From Streptomyces sp. SirexAA-E (GTDB lineage Bacteria > Actinomycetota > Actinomycetes > Streptomycetales > Streptomycetaceae), in the NCBI RefSeq assembly GCF_000177195.2, contig NC_015953.1, positions 2,604,001 to 2,668,000 on the forward strand: a stretch of 64,000 nucleotides of DNA. Direction: 5' to 3'. The stretch's first letter is position 1; every line of letters begins with the position of its first letter. The position numbers and the translations under genes were made by a program. Shown here piece after piece: positions 1 through 7,842 of the stretch. The notes beneath the pieces were generated by a model that searched no databases, was not told the DNA's origin, and saw nothing but the letters and a program-made list of their open reading frames with translations.

Positions 1-431
1 GCCGTCACCTGTCCTTCGCGCAGCAGCGCCGCGGTGTGCGCCTCGTCCTCGCGGTGCAGCTCGAAGCAGACCGGGACGTCCTGGGGCACCCGGGTCAGCG
101 CCGTGAGGAACCACGTCGCCAGGGAGTCCGCGTTCACCGCGATGGGCAGCCGGGCCGGACCCAGGCCGTCCGCGATGCCCAGCTCCATGTGCGCCTCCCG
201 CTCCAGGGCCGCCAGCTGGCGTGCGAGGCGCACCACCACCTGCCCGGACTCCGTCGGCCGGACCGGCTTCGTCCGCATCAGCAGCACCCGGCCGGTGCGC
301 TGCTCCAGCGCCTTGACCCGCTGGCTGACCGCGGACGGCGTCACGTGCAGGGCCGCCGCGGCGGCGTCGAAGGTGCCCTCGTCGACGACGGCGAGCAGCG
401 TGCGCACCTGGTCGGAGGGAAGCTCAGTCAT
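1..431 (-). CDS. LysR-family regulator, ArgP/LysG type (partial, C-terminus outside window)
   Basis: The visible N-terminal 143 residues hold a LysR-type winged helix-turn-helix (about residues 5-62, with SAVSQRVKALEQRTG as the recognition region) and the start of the effector domain. It is divergent from a LysE-type exporter 69 bp away, the usual arrangement of ArgP/LysG regulators that activate lysE/argO in response to basic amino acids; that pairing is the main reason for the ArgP-type call. The ATG at 431 gives the standard N-terminus MTELPSDQ. The ligand-binding half is cut off by the window edge, so specificity cannot be judged. Confidence 0.88.
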   Translation of the reverse strand, partial: MTELPSDQVRTLLAVVDEGTFDAAAAALHVTPSAVSQRVKALEQRTGRVLLMRTKPVRPTESGQVVVRLARQLAALEREAHMELGIADGLGPARLPIAVNADSLATWFLTALTRVPQDVPVCFELHREDEAHTAALLREGQVT

Positions 432-500
432 CACGATGGCTAAGGGTACGTAAGAAACATTAGCTGTACTGATGGCACCCGGATCCCTAGCGTCGACGAC

Positions 501-1127
501 GTGAACAACGGCATCCTCCCGGCGGCCGCCGCCGGATTCGTCACCGGTCTCTCCCTCATCGTCGCCATCGGCGCGCAGAACGCCTTCGTCCTGCGCCAGG
601 GGGTGCGCCGACAGGCGGTCCTGGCGGTGGTCGGCATCTGCGCCGTGTCCGACGCGGTCCTCATCGCCCTCGGCGTCGCCGGTCTGGGGGCCGTCGTGAC
701 CGCGTGGCCCGCCGCACTGACCGCGGTCGGCCTGGCGGGCGGCGGCTATCTGATCTGCTACGGCGTCCTGGCCACCCGCCGTGTGCTGCGGCCCGCCGAC
801 GGCCAGGGACTGACGACGAGAGGCGCCTCCACCGGGTCCGTCCGCACGGCGGTGCTCACCTGCCTGGCCATGACCTGGCTCAACCCGCACGTCTACCTGG
901 ACACCGTCCTGCTGCTCGGGTCGGTCGCCGCCGACCGCGGCCCACTGCGCTGGGTCTTCGGCCTCGGGGCGGTCCTGGCCAGCGTGGTGTGGTTCACCGG
1001 CCTCGGGTACGGCGCCCGGCTCCTCAGCGGCGTCCTGGCCGGCCCCACCGCCTGGCGGATCCTGGACGGCCTGGTCGCGGCCACCATGCTCGCGATGGGC
1101 GCCCTGCTGCTCGCCCGCACGCTCTGA
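501..1127 (+). CDS. LysE/ArgO-family amino acid exporter
   Basis: The 208-residue, very hydrophobic protein begins with the family signature GFVTGLSLIVAIGAQNAFVL, where the GAQN motif lies in the first membrane segment. About six membrane segments are visible, as expected for LysE/RhtB-type efflux proteins that export lysine, arginine or related amino acids across the cytoplasmic membrane. It is divergent from the ArgP-type regulator, its probable activator. The GTG at 501 has no clear ribosome-binding site, so it may be translated from a leaderless or near-leaderless message. The substrate (lysine, arginine or other) is inferred only from family and context. Confidence 0.88.
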   Translation: MNNGILPAAAAGFVTGLSLIVAIGAQNAFVLRQGVRRQAVLAVVGICAVSDAVLIALGVAGLGAVVTAWPAALTAVGLAGGGYLICYGVLATRRVLRPADGQGLTTRGASTGSVRTAVLTCLAMTWLNPHVYLDTVLLLGSVAADRGPLRWVFGLGAVLASVVWFTGLGYGARLLSGVLAGPTAWRILDGLVAATMLAMGALLLARTL

Positions 1128-1252
1128 CGCGCCCGCCGGTGGAAGGCCCGCGGCGAGGACACCGAGAGCCGCGCCGGCGCGGCACGCCCCGCCCGGAGTG
1201 CTCCGCCCAGGGCCCTGACACCCCGTGCCCCGGCCGCAGTACGGTGTGGTCC

Positions 1253-2266
1253 ATGCGCCCCGACACGCCTGCCGAGCACACCACCGAAGCCGAGCGCCTG
1301 CTGCGCACCGCGGCGCAGTATCCCGAGGACCACGAACCGCTGTTCCTCCAGGCCGCGGCCCATTTCGAACTGGCCGGTGACCGTGCCCGCGCCACCACGC
1401 TCTACGACGAACTGCTCGGTTCGCCGGAAACCACCCTTGACAATCCTTATCTGATCAAGTCGCTCAAAGCGGCCAACCTCTGGGAGTACGGCCACGAGGC
1501 CGAGGCCCGGGCCATCCTGGAGGGCCTGCGCGCCGCGGGGCCGCTCGACGCGGCGGCATGGGAGATCGCCGCGCAGACGCTGGAGGCGCACGACGAGCTG
1601 GAGTCGGCCCACGACTTCTTCTCGACCGCGCTGACCCTGCTGCTCGCCCCGGGCGAGGACGTGCCGTACGCCACCCAGTCGCTGCTCACGGGCCGGCACC
1701 GGGTGCGGCGGCTGGCGGGTTTCGGGCACGACGCGTGGGACGAGCTGGCCGACGCGCTGCACACGGCCGCCGTCCCGCTCGACGAGCTGCACGACCCCAA
1801 GCGCCTGTGGTCCCTCGGCTCCTCGGACCCGGGCGAGCTGAAGGCGGAGATCACCCGCCTCCGCGCCGAACTGGGCACCTACCGGGCCGCCCTGTCCCGC
1901 CCCTTCCCGGTCGCCGTGCTGCACTGGCCCGAGAAGGAGCTGGCCGAACTGCTCGACGTGTACCCGGAGTTGCGCGAGGAGTACGTCGACCACGCGACCC
2001 ATCTCAGCCGCCTGGAGAACTCGTTGCGGGACCTGCACGCCGCGGGTACGCCGAATCTCGGCATCGTCACGGGCACGGTGCCCTCGTACGAGGCGTTCGC
2101 CGCGTCCGAGGCGGCCTCGCCGTCCGACCCGGGCCTGCTCCCCCAGTACGCCACCACGCTCGCCGCCCGAGGCCGCGCGGTGCCATGGCCCCCGGCGCGC
2201 AGCGCGGCCTGCTGGTGCGGCACCGGGCGCCCGTACCGCGACTGCCACGGGACGACGGCGCGGTAG
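1253..2266 (+). CDS. SEC-C motif protein with TPR-like helical body
   Basis: 337 residues. The body is alpha-helical and Ala/Leu/Glu-rich, with TPR-like stretches such as PLFLQAAAHFELAGDRARAT near residue 30. The C-terminus carries a SEC-C zinc-binding motif, CWCGTGRPYRDCHG, close to the canonical CxCx(8)CH form first described at the end of SecA. SEC-C is a small metal-binding tail on many unrelated proteins and does not fix a function. The ATG at 1253 was chosen because the in-frame region upstream overlaps lysE and has non-coding composition. It lies alone between lysE and a DUF4287 gene. Confidence 0.8.
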   Translation: MRPDTPAEHTTEAERLLRTAAQYPEDHEPLFLQAAAHFELAGDRARATTLYDELLGSPETTLDNPYLIKSLKAANLWEYGHEAEARAILEGLRAAGPLDAAAWEIAAQTLEAHDELESAHDFFSTALTLLLAPGEDVPYATQSLLTGRHRVRRLAGFGHDAWDELADALHTAAVPLDELHDPKRLWSLGSSDPGELKAEITRLRAELGTYRAALSRPFPVAVLHWPEKELAELLDVYPELREEYVDHATHLSRLENSLRDLHAAGTPNLGIVTGTVPSYEAFAASEAASPSDPGLLPQYATTLAARGRAVPWPPARSAACWCGTGRPYRDCHGTTAR

Positions 2267-2379
2267 CGCACGGAGTTCGACGGAGATCGGGCCGGTCCCA
2301 CCGATGAGTACCGGCCCGACCTGGGGTCGACACAGGCAGCAGAGCACGCACTCGACCCCAGGAACGGACGGCACACCTC

Positions 2380-2589
2380 ATGAGCGACCCGGCGAAGGGC
2401 CCCGCGAGCTATTTCCCCGCGATCGAGAAGAAGTACGGCCGGCCGGTCGCGGAGTGGAAGGACCTCATCCGCGCCTCGCCCCTGACCAAGCACATGGAGG
2501 TCGTCGCCTGGCTGAAGGCGGAACACGGCCTGGGCCACGGCCACGCCAACGCCCTGGTCGCCCACACCCGCGCCGAGGACGCCGGGTAG
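2380..2589 (+). CDS. DUF4287 domain protein
   Basis: A 69-residue protein that is essentially one DUF4287 domain: SYFPAIEKKYGRPVAEWKDL followed by a helix with HMEVVAWLKAEHGLGHGHAN. Such proteins are small, soluble and of unknown biochemical role; some relatives are fused to DUF5655. There is no strong ribosome-binding site directly before the ATG. It is transcribed toward the convergent phosphatase gene. Confidence 0.8.
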   Translation: MSDPAKGPASYFPAIEKKYGRPVAEWKDLIRASPLTKHMEVVAWLKAEHGLGHGHANALVAHTRAEDAG

Positions 2590-2635
2590 GGCCGTCCGCC
2601 CGGCCCCGGACCGCCGGCCCGCCCGCTCGGCCCGC

Positions 2636-4915
2636 TCACTCCCCGCCCGGCAGCGTCTGCTCCGACCAGACGGTCTTGCCCTCCGAGGCGTAGCGGGTCC
2701 CCCACACCGTGGCGAGCTGGGAGATGATGAACAGTCCCCGCCCGCCCTCGTCGACCGCCCCGGCGTACTTCATGTGCGGGCCGGTCGTGCTGGCGTCCCG
2801 GATCTCGCAGGTCAGCGCGCGGTCGAGGATCAGACGCAGTTTCACCGGCGGGCGGCCGTAGCGCACGGCGTTGGTGACCAGTTCGCTGACGATGAGCTCG
2901 GTCGCCTCGCCGGTGTCCCCGGTGAGGTTCCACTCGGCCAGCCGCTTGGAGGCCAGGCGGCGCGCGGTCGCCGGAGCGGTCTTGTCGTAGGGCAGCTCCC
3001 AGACGGCGTACCGCTCGGGCGGCATGGGGTGGGTCCGGGCCAGCAGCAGTACGGTGCCCTGGAGTTCGGGGGTGTCGGGCAGGGCGTAGGCGGCCGCGTC
3101 GCACAGTTCGCGCAGGGGGCGGTCCGGGTGTGCGAGCGTCCGTCGCAGCACGCCGGAGGAGGTCTCGGCGTGGCTTTCGAGCGCGCTGCTGTAGAGCCCG
3201 AGGATGCTGCCCTCCCGGAGCGGGAAGGAGGCCGCGGCGACGGGCCCCCGCTCCACGGTCCCCAGGGGCGGTCCCACGGGCAGGCCGGCGACGTAGGCGG
3301 TGCCGTCCGGGCAGACGACGAGGGGGGCGGGGTGCCCGGCGGAGGCCACGGTGCACGTCTCGGTGAACGGGTCGTACACGGCGTACGCACAGGTCGCGGA
3401 GAGCGGCTCGCGGTGCAGCGGGTCGCTGGACGGCAGTTGGGCGCGTTCCTGTGCCAGCCGGGCCGCCGTGTCGTACAGGCGCGCCAGCAGTTCGTCGGGT
3501 TCCAGGTCGAGGTCGGCGAGGGCCTGGACCACGGTGCGCAGCTGCCCCATGGTGGTGGCCGCGTGGATGCCGCGTTCGGTCACGTCACCGATGACCAGGG
3601 CGGTCCGGGCCCCCGGCAGGGCGATCGTGTCGAACCAGCTCCCGGTTCCCCGGCCCGGCAGCAGCAGCTGGTCGGTCTCGACGGCGGGCTGGGCCGCCGG
3701 GCGCTGCGGCAGCAGCCGGCGCCGGAGTGTGCTGGCGATGGTGTACTCGTGCGCGTACCGGCGGGCGTTGTCGATGCCGAGCGCGACGCGCGAGGCCATG
3801 GCCGCCGCGACCGGGATGTCCTCCTCGGCGAAGGGCTCGTCGTCGCCGCACCGGTAGAGGCTGACCAGGCCGAGGACCGCCCCGCGCAGCGTCAGCGGTG
3901 CCAGCAGGAGCGTATGGGCGCCGGACTCCCTGATGATGCGGGCCCGTTCGGGGTCGGCGCCGGCCCAGGAGGCGTTCGTCAGCGGGACGACACGCGCCCG
4001 CAGGTCGGACAGGGACCGCTGGTAGGGGGTCCCGTGCACGACGGGGCTGACGTCGCCCACCGGGCGGGCCGGATCGGGGCGGCCGTCGTACGCGGCACGC
4101 CGCAGCGGCACGTCACGGCCCAGCGGCCCGGGCTGCGGGCACTCGCCGCGCAGTATCGCGTCGACGACCTCGACGACCCCGGCGTCGGCGTAGTCGGGGA
4201 CGAGCGCGTCGACGAGGTCGCGGCAGGTGGCCTCGATGTCGAGCGTCCCGCCCACCCTCTCGCGCACCGCGGTGAGCGCGGCGTCGCGGCGCCGGTGCCG
4301 GACCCGCTCGGTGACGTCGACCACGGAGACGACCACTCCGAGGACCCGGTCCTGATGGCTCTGCCGCGCCGCGTGGCCCTGGAGCCGGAACGCGGTCACG
4401 GACAGGGTCCGCCGTCCACCCGGCACACCGAGCGGACGGGCGAAAAAGGGCTGCTCGATGCCGGGGACACCGGTCGTGAGGACTTCGTGCACGTAGGCGT
4501 GGACCCGCTCCGGTTCCTCGAAACCGCACACCTCACCGAACACCCGGCCGCGCATCCGTCCGACGAGGTCCCCTGACTCGGACGGGTCGCTGACGCGCAG
4601 CACGCGCTGCTCCGGGTCGAGCACATGGATCCGCATCCGGGCCTGGGAGAACAGCACGTCCAGCAGCGCCTGCCCGAGGCCGTCGTCGTCCTCGCCGGCC
4701 TCCCGTACCCCCCAGGCCGCCCCGGCCAGCGGCTCCAGCAGCAGCGCCGCCGCCTCGCCGTCGCCGTCCTGACGCCGCCGGTCGCGGGCCAGCACCTCCG
4801 CGACCGGCCGGCCCGTCGCGTCGGCGGTCGGCAGCCCGAAGCGCCGCTCGGCGGCCCGGCTCCAGCCGGTGACCACTCCGCTGCTGTCCACGACCATCAG
4901 GGGCGCATCAGCCAT
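2636..4915 (-). CDS. PAS-PAS-GAF-SpoIIE phosphatase with C-terminal HATPase
   Basis: A 759-residue cytoplasmic multidomain sensor phosphatase. In order: a PAS-like domain (about 5-65), a second PAS domain (about 90-195), a GAF domain (about 225-385), a PP2C/SpoIIE phosphatase domain (about 400-605) and a HATPase_c domain of the anti-sigma-factor kinase type (about 620-755, with ELVTNAVRYG as the N-box and GGRGLFI later). Streptomyces carry many of these; they are thought to switch anti-sigma/anti-anti-sigma partners, with the HATPase acting as kinase and the PP2C part as phosphatase. The usual GDVxGxG metal motif reads GDVTERG, so the metal Asp is kept but the glycine pattern is altered. No partner gene lies next to it. 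Confidence 0.9.
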   Translation of the reverse strand: MADAPLMVVDSSGVVTGWSRAAERRFGLPTADATGRPVAEVLARDRRRQDGDGEAAALLLEPLAGAAWGVREAGEDDDGLGQALLDVLFSQARMRIHVLDPEQRVLRVSDPSESGDLVGRMRGRVFGEVCGFEEPERVHAYVHEVLTTGVPGIEQPFFARPLGVPGGRRTLSVTAFRLQGHAARQSHQDRVLGVVVSVVDVTERVRHRRRDAALTAVRERVGGTLDIEATCRDLVDALVPDYADAGVVEVVDAILRGECPQPGPLGRDVPLRRAAYDGRPDPARPVGDVSPVVHGTPYQRSLSDLRARVVPLTNASWAGADPERARIIRESGAHTLLLAPLTLRGAVLGLVSLYRCGDDEPFAEEDIPVAAAMASRVALGIDNARRYAHEYTIASTLRRRLLPQRPAAQPAVETDQLLLPGRGTGSWFDTIALPGARTALVIGDVTERGIHAATTMGQLRTVVQALADLDLEPDELLARLYDTAARLAQERAQLPSSDPLHREPLSATCAYAVYDPFTETCTVASAGHPAPLVVCPDGTAYVAGLPVGPPLGTVERGPVAAASFPLREGSILGLYSSALESHAETSSGVLRRTLAHPDRPLRELCDAAAYALPDTPELQGTVLLLARTHPMPPERYAVWELPYDKTAPATARRLASKRLAEWNLTGDTGEATELIVSELVTNAVRYGRPPVKLRLILDRALTCEIRDASTTGPHMKYAGAVDEGGRGLFIISQLATVWGTRYASEGKTVWSEQTLPGGE

Positions 4916-5001
4916 CAGCCAGCTCCTTCGGCCCCCCAGAGGGCCCGGGGCGAGCCGCCGCGCACGACGACACGTACGGCACCAGCATCCGTCCCGCCCC
5001 G

Positions 5002-5052
5002 GACGGCCGCTACCGGAGGGCGGGGGGGTGCCCTCGCCGCCCTCCGGCCGTC
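5002..5052 (-). terminator. Hairpin at the end of the MFS gene
   Basis: CCGGAGGGCGG (about 5012-5022) pairs with CCGCCCTCCGG (5037-5047), and GACGG (5002-5006) with CCGTC (5048-5052). The stem runs into the stop codon region of the minus-strand MFS gene. There is no T-run, as is common for Streptomyces terminators. Confidence 0.55.
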
Positions 5053-6703
5053 ACAGCGCCGCCTCGTGAGACGCCGGCCGGTGGTCCGGGGCGGCCGGCT
5101 CGCCCGGCACGGGGGCGGCCGCCCGCCCGGCGCCGCGCAGGAACACGACCGAGAAGAGGCCCGCTCCGGACATGGCCACCGCCGCGCCGATCGCCGCGAT
5201 CCCCATTCCGTGGGTGAAGGCCTCACGCGCGGCGGTGAGGAGGGTCTCGGCGACCGCGCCGGGGAGTTCGGAGGCCACCGCGGCCGCGCCGCCCAGCGTC
5301 TCGCGTACGGCGTCGGCGTGCGGCACCCCGGCGGGCACACCGTCCGCCATGTCCCGGCTGTAGACCGCGGCCCCGACGGAGCCGAGGATCGCCATGCCGA
5401 GGGCCCCGCCCAGCTCCTGGCCGGACTCCAGCACGGCGGCCGCCGAGCCCGCGCGCTCGGGCGGTGCGGCGCCGAGGGCGAGTTCGTTGGCGATGGTCAT
5501 GGCCGCGACCAGCCCGCCCGCGTAGACGGAACCGCCGAGGAGGGTGTACCAGAGGGGCGAATCGGTCTGGAGCTGGGTGATCAGAAGGAAACCGCAGGCG
5601 GAGAGGGCGAAACCGCCGCCCATGACGTACGCGCGGTCGATCCGCTGCGCGAGTGCCGCCCCGGTCGGTGCGGTGACGGCCACCCCGGCGGCGGGCACCA
5701 GGCTCCACAGCGCGGCGGTGAGCGGGCTCTGGCCGAGCACGGACTGGAGGTACTGGCTGAAGAAGACGGCCATGCCCACGGTCGCGAACATCGCGAGCAG
5801 GTTGGCAAGCACCGGTCCGCCGAAGGCCCGCCGCCCCAGGAGACCGAGGTCGATCATGGGATGCTCCAGCCGCCGCTGACGGCGCATGAACACGACGCCG
5901 AACAGCAGACCCACGGCGATCCCGAGGGCGGGCACCGGTGCGTAGCCGTGGCGGGCCCACTCCTTGACGCCGTAGATGACCGGGAGCAGTGCGCCCAGCG
6001 AGAGGGCGGAGCTCAGCAGGTCGAACCGGGGCCGCCCGCCGGTGGCGGGATGCTCGGGGGCGGGATGCTCGGTGGCGGCCGGGCCGGTGGAGGGCCGGCC
6101 GGTGGAGGGCCGGCCCGTGGAGGATTCCGGTACGAGGAACGGCACCAGCGCGAGCAGCAGGGCCATGGCGGGCACGTTGATCAAGAACACCGAGCCCCAC
6201 CAGAAGTGTTCGAGCAGCAGCCCGCTGACGACCGGCCCCAGCGAGATGCCGGTGGTCAGGACGGCCGTCCACAGGGTCACCGCCTTCGCGCGCTGCTTCT
6301 CGTCGTGGAAGAGGTTGCGGACCAGGGCGAGGGTCGAGGGCATCAGCGCGGCACCGCCGAGGCCGAGCAGGGCGCGGACGGCGATGAGCAGCTCGGCGGA
6401 GTGCGCGTAGGCGGCGGCCGCCGAGGCCAGGCCGAAGACGGCGGCGCCCACGAGCACCAGCCGACGCCGCCCGATCCGGTCGCCGAGCGCCCCCATGGTG
6501 ATGAGCAGTCCGGCGAGGACGAAGCCGTACATGTCGAGGATCCACAGCTGCTGGGTGGCGCTGGGCTCCAGGTCCTCGCTGATGGAAGGGATCGCGAAGT
6601 ACAGGACCGAGACGTCCATCGAGACGAGCAGCAGGGGCAGCATCAGGACGCCGAGGGCGGTCCATTCCTTGCGGCCCGCGCGCGGGCCTGGTGTGTTGTC
6701 CAT
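5051..6703 (-). CDS. MFS drug-type exporter, DHA2 (EmrB/QacA) family
   Basis: 550 residues with about 14 membrane segments. The first helix carries VSMDVSVLYFAIPSI, and the loop between helices 2 and 3 carries GDRIGRRRLVL, the MFS motif A; this fits the 14-TM DHA2 group of proton-driven multidrug exporters. A Pro/Thr/Gly-rich insert with the repeat STGRPSTGRPSTGP lies in the central cytoplasmic loop (about residue 195-215). The ATG at 6703 begins MDNTPGPRAG; longer in-frame starts would enter the operator region. It is divergent from the GntR-TetR regulator at 6819, its probable repressor. The substrate is unknown. Confidence 0.9.
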   Translation of the reverse strand: MDNTPGPRAGRKEWTALGVLMLPLLLVSMDVSVLYFAIPSISEDLEPSATQQLWILDMYGFVLAGLLITMGALGDRIGRRRLVLVGAAVFGLASAAAAYAHSAELLIAVRALLGLGGAALMPSTLALVRNLFHDEKQRAKAVTLWTAVLTTGISLGPVVSGLLLEHFWWGSVFLINVPAMALLLALVPFLVPESSTGRPSTGRPSTGPAATEHPAPEHPATGGRPRFDLLSSALSLGALLPVIYGVKEWARHGYAPVPALGIAVGLLFGVVFMRRQRRLEHPMIDLGLLGRRAFGGPVLANLLAMFATVGMAVFFSQYLQSVLGQSPLTAALWSLVPAAGVAVTAPTGAALAQRIDRAYVMGGGFALSACGFLLITQLQTDSPLWYTLLGGSVYAGGLVAAMTIANELALGAAPPERAGSAAAVLESGQELGGALGMAILGSVGAAVYSRDMADGVPAGVPHADAVRETLGGAAAVASELPGAVAETLLTAAREAFTHGMGIAAIGAAVAMSGAGLFSVVFLRGAGRAAAPVPGEPAAPDHRPASHEAAL

Positions 6704-6747
6704 AGGAGTACGGAACGGCCTGGCTGACGTACACCGCAAACACCTGC

Positions 6748-6806
6748 CTAGTGCACCCGGCCACAGCACAGCCCCCACCAGGGATGAGGGGCACCAGGTG
6801 CACTAG
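6748..6806. promoter_or_regulatory. Paired inverted half-sites between MFS exporter and regulator
   Basis: CTAGTGCAC at 6748-6756 and its exact reverse complement GTGCACTAG at 6798-6806 flank 41 bp in the divergent promoter region. The right copy ends 12 bp before the regulator ATG. The position and symmetry suggest operator sites for the GntR-TetR protein; binding is inferred. Confidence 0.6.
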
Positions 6807-6818
6807 TACGGTGGCCCC

Positions 6819-7727
6819 ATGGCACCCGAACCGCCCTACCTCCGGATCGCCGCCGAGCTGCGCCGCCGCATCACCTCCGGCGAGCTCGCCCCGGGCGACC
6901 TGGTGCCCTCGACCCGGCGCATCACCCAGGAGTGGGGCGTGGCGATGGCGACCGCGACGAAGGCACTCACGGCGCTCAACCAGGAGGGGCTGGTACGGGC
7001 GGTGCCCGGCGTCGGCACGGTGGTCGCGGAACGCGGGCGGGAACGCGACACGACCACCGGCCGGCCGCTCACCCCCGACCGCGTCATCGGTGCCGCCATC
7101 GCGCTGGCCGACACGGAGGGACTGGGCGCGCTGTCCATGCGGCGGCTGGCGACCGACCTCGGCACCTCGACGATGGCGCTGTACCGGCACGTCCCGAACA
7201 AGGCGGAGCTGATCCGGCTGATGTCGGAGGCGGTGTTCGGCTCCGAGCCCACCGGCCCACTTCCCCAGGGCTGGCGCGCGCAGCTGGAGCGGGAGGCGCG
7301 CTGGCTGTGGAACCAGTACGGGCAACACCCCTGGCTGGCCCGGGCGATGGCGGCCCTCACCCGGCCGATGGCCTCCCCGAAGGCGATGCGGTTCACCGAA
7401 CGCACCCTGACGGCGCTCCGGGGCCTCGGCCTCTCCTCGGCCCAGATGCTCCACATCCACCTCACCGTCCTCAGCTTCGCCCAGGGCGTCGCACTGGCGG
7501 TCGAGCTGGAGTCCCTGGCCCGGCAGGACACCGGCATGACGGCCGAGGAGTGGATGACCAGCAACGAGCCCCGGCTGGAGGCGATCCAGACGGCGGCGGC
7601 CTTCCCGGTGCTGTCCACCCTCTTCGACGAGGGCGACTTCGACCTGGAACTGGACACCCTCTTCGAGTTCGGACTGACGCGGGTGCTGGACGGGGTGGCG
7701 GCGTTGGTGGGGGAGGTCACTCGCTGA
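6819..7727 (+). CDS. GntR-TetR fusion transcriptional regulator
   Basis: 302 residues with two DNA-binding domains in tandem. Residues 1-70 form a GntR winged helix (LRIAAELRRRITSGELAPGD, then QEWGVAMATATKALTALNQEG). Residues 85-135 form a TetR helix-turn-helix (LSMRRLATDLGTSTMALYRH). The rest is a TetR-type ligand and dimer domain. Such fusions are known in actinomycetes, usually beside exporters. It is divergent from the DHA2 exporter, so it most likely represses that gene and itself until a drug binds. Confidence 0.88.
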   Translation: MAPEPPYLRIAAELRRRITSGELAPGDLVPSTRRITQEWGVAMATATKALTALNQEGLVRAVPGVGTVVAERGRERDTTTGRPLTPDRVIGAAIALADTEGLGALSMRRLATDLGTSTMALYRHVPNKAELIRLMSEAVFGSEPTGPLPQGWRAQLEREARWLWNQYGQHPWLARAMAALTRPMASPKAMRFTERTLTALRGLGLSSAQMLHIHLTVLSFAQGVALAVELESLARQDTGMTAEEWMTSNEPRLEAIQTAAAFPVLSTLFDEGDFDLELDTLFEFGLTRVLDGVAALVGEVTR

Positions 7728-7842
7728 GGTGGGCAATGGGGGCTTGCTCATCCGCTCCGACCACGCCGCTGGAGATCGGCCTGTCAGCACCTCTTGATAC
7801 AACTGCACCCGCAGCACGCGTACGAGACGAGGGGACTCGGCC

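Noticed and set aside
2774..4576. 600-codon plus-strand frame opposite the phosphatase gene
   Set aside because: Antisense shadow of the PAS-GAF-PP2C gene.
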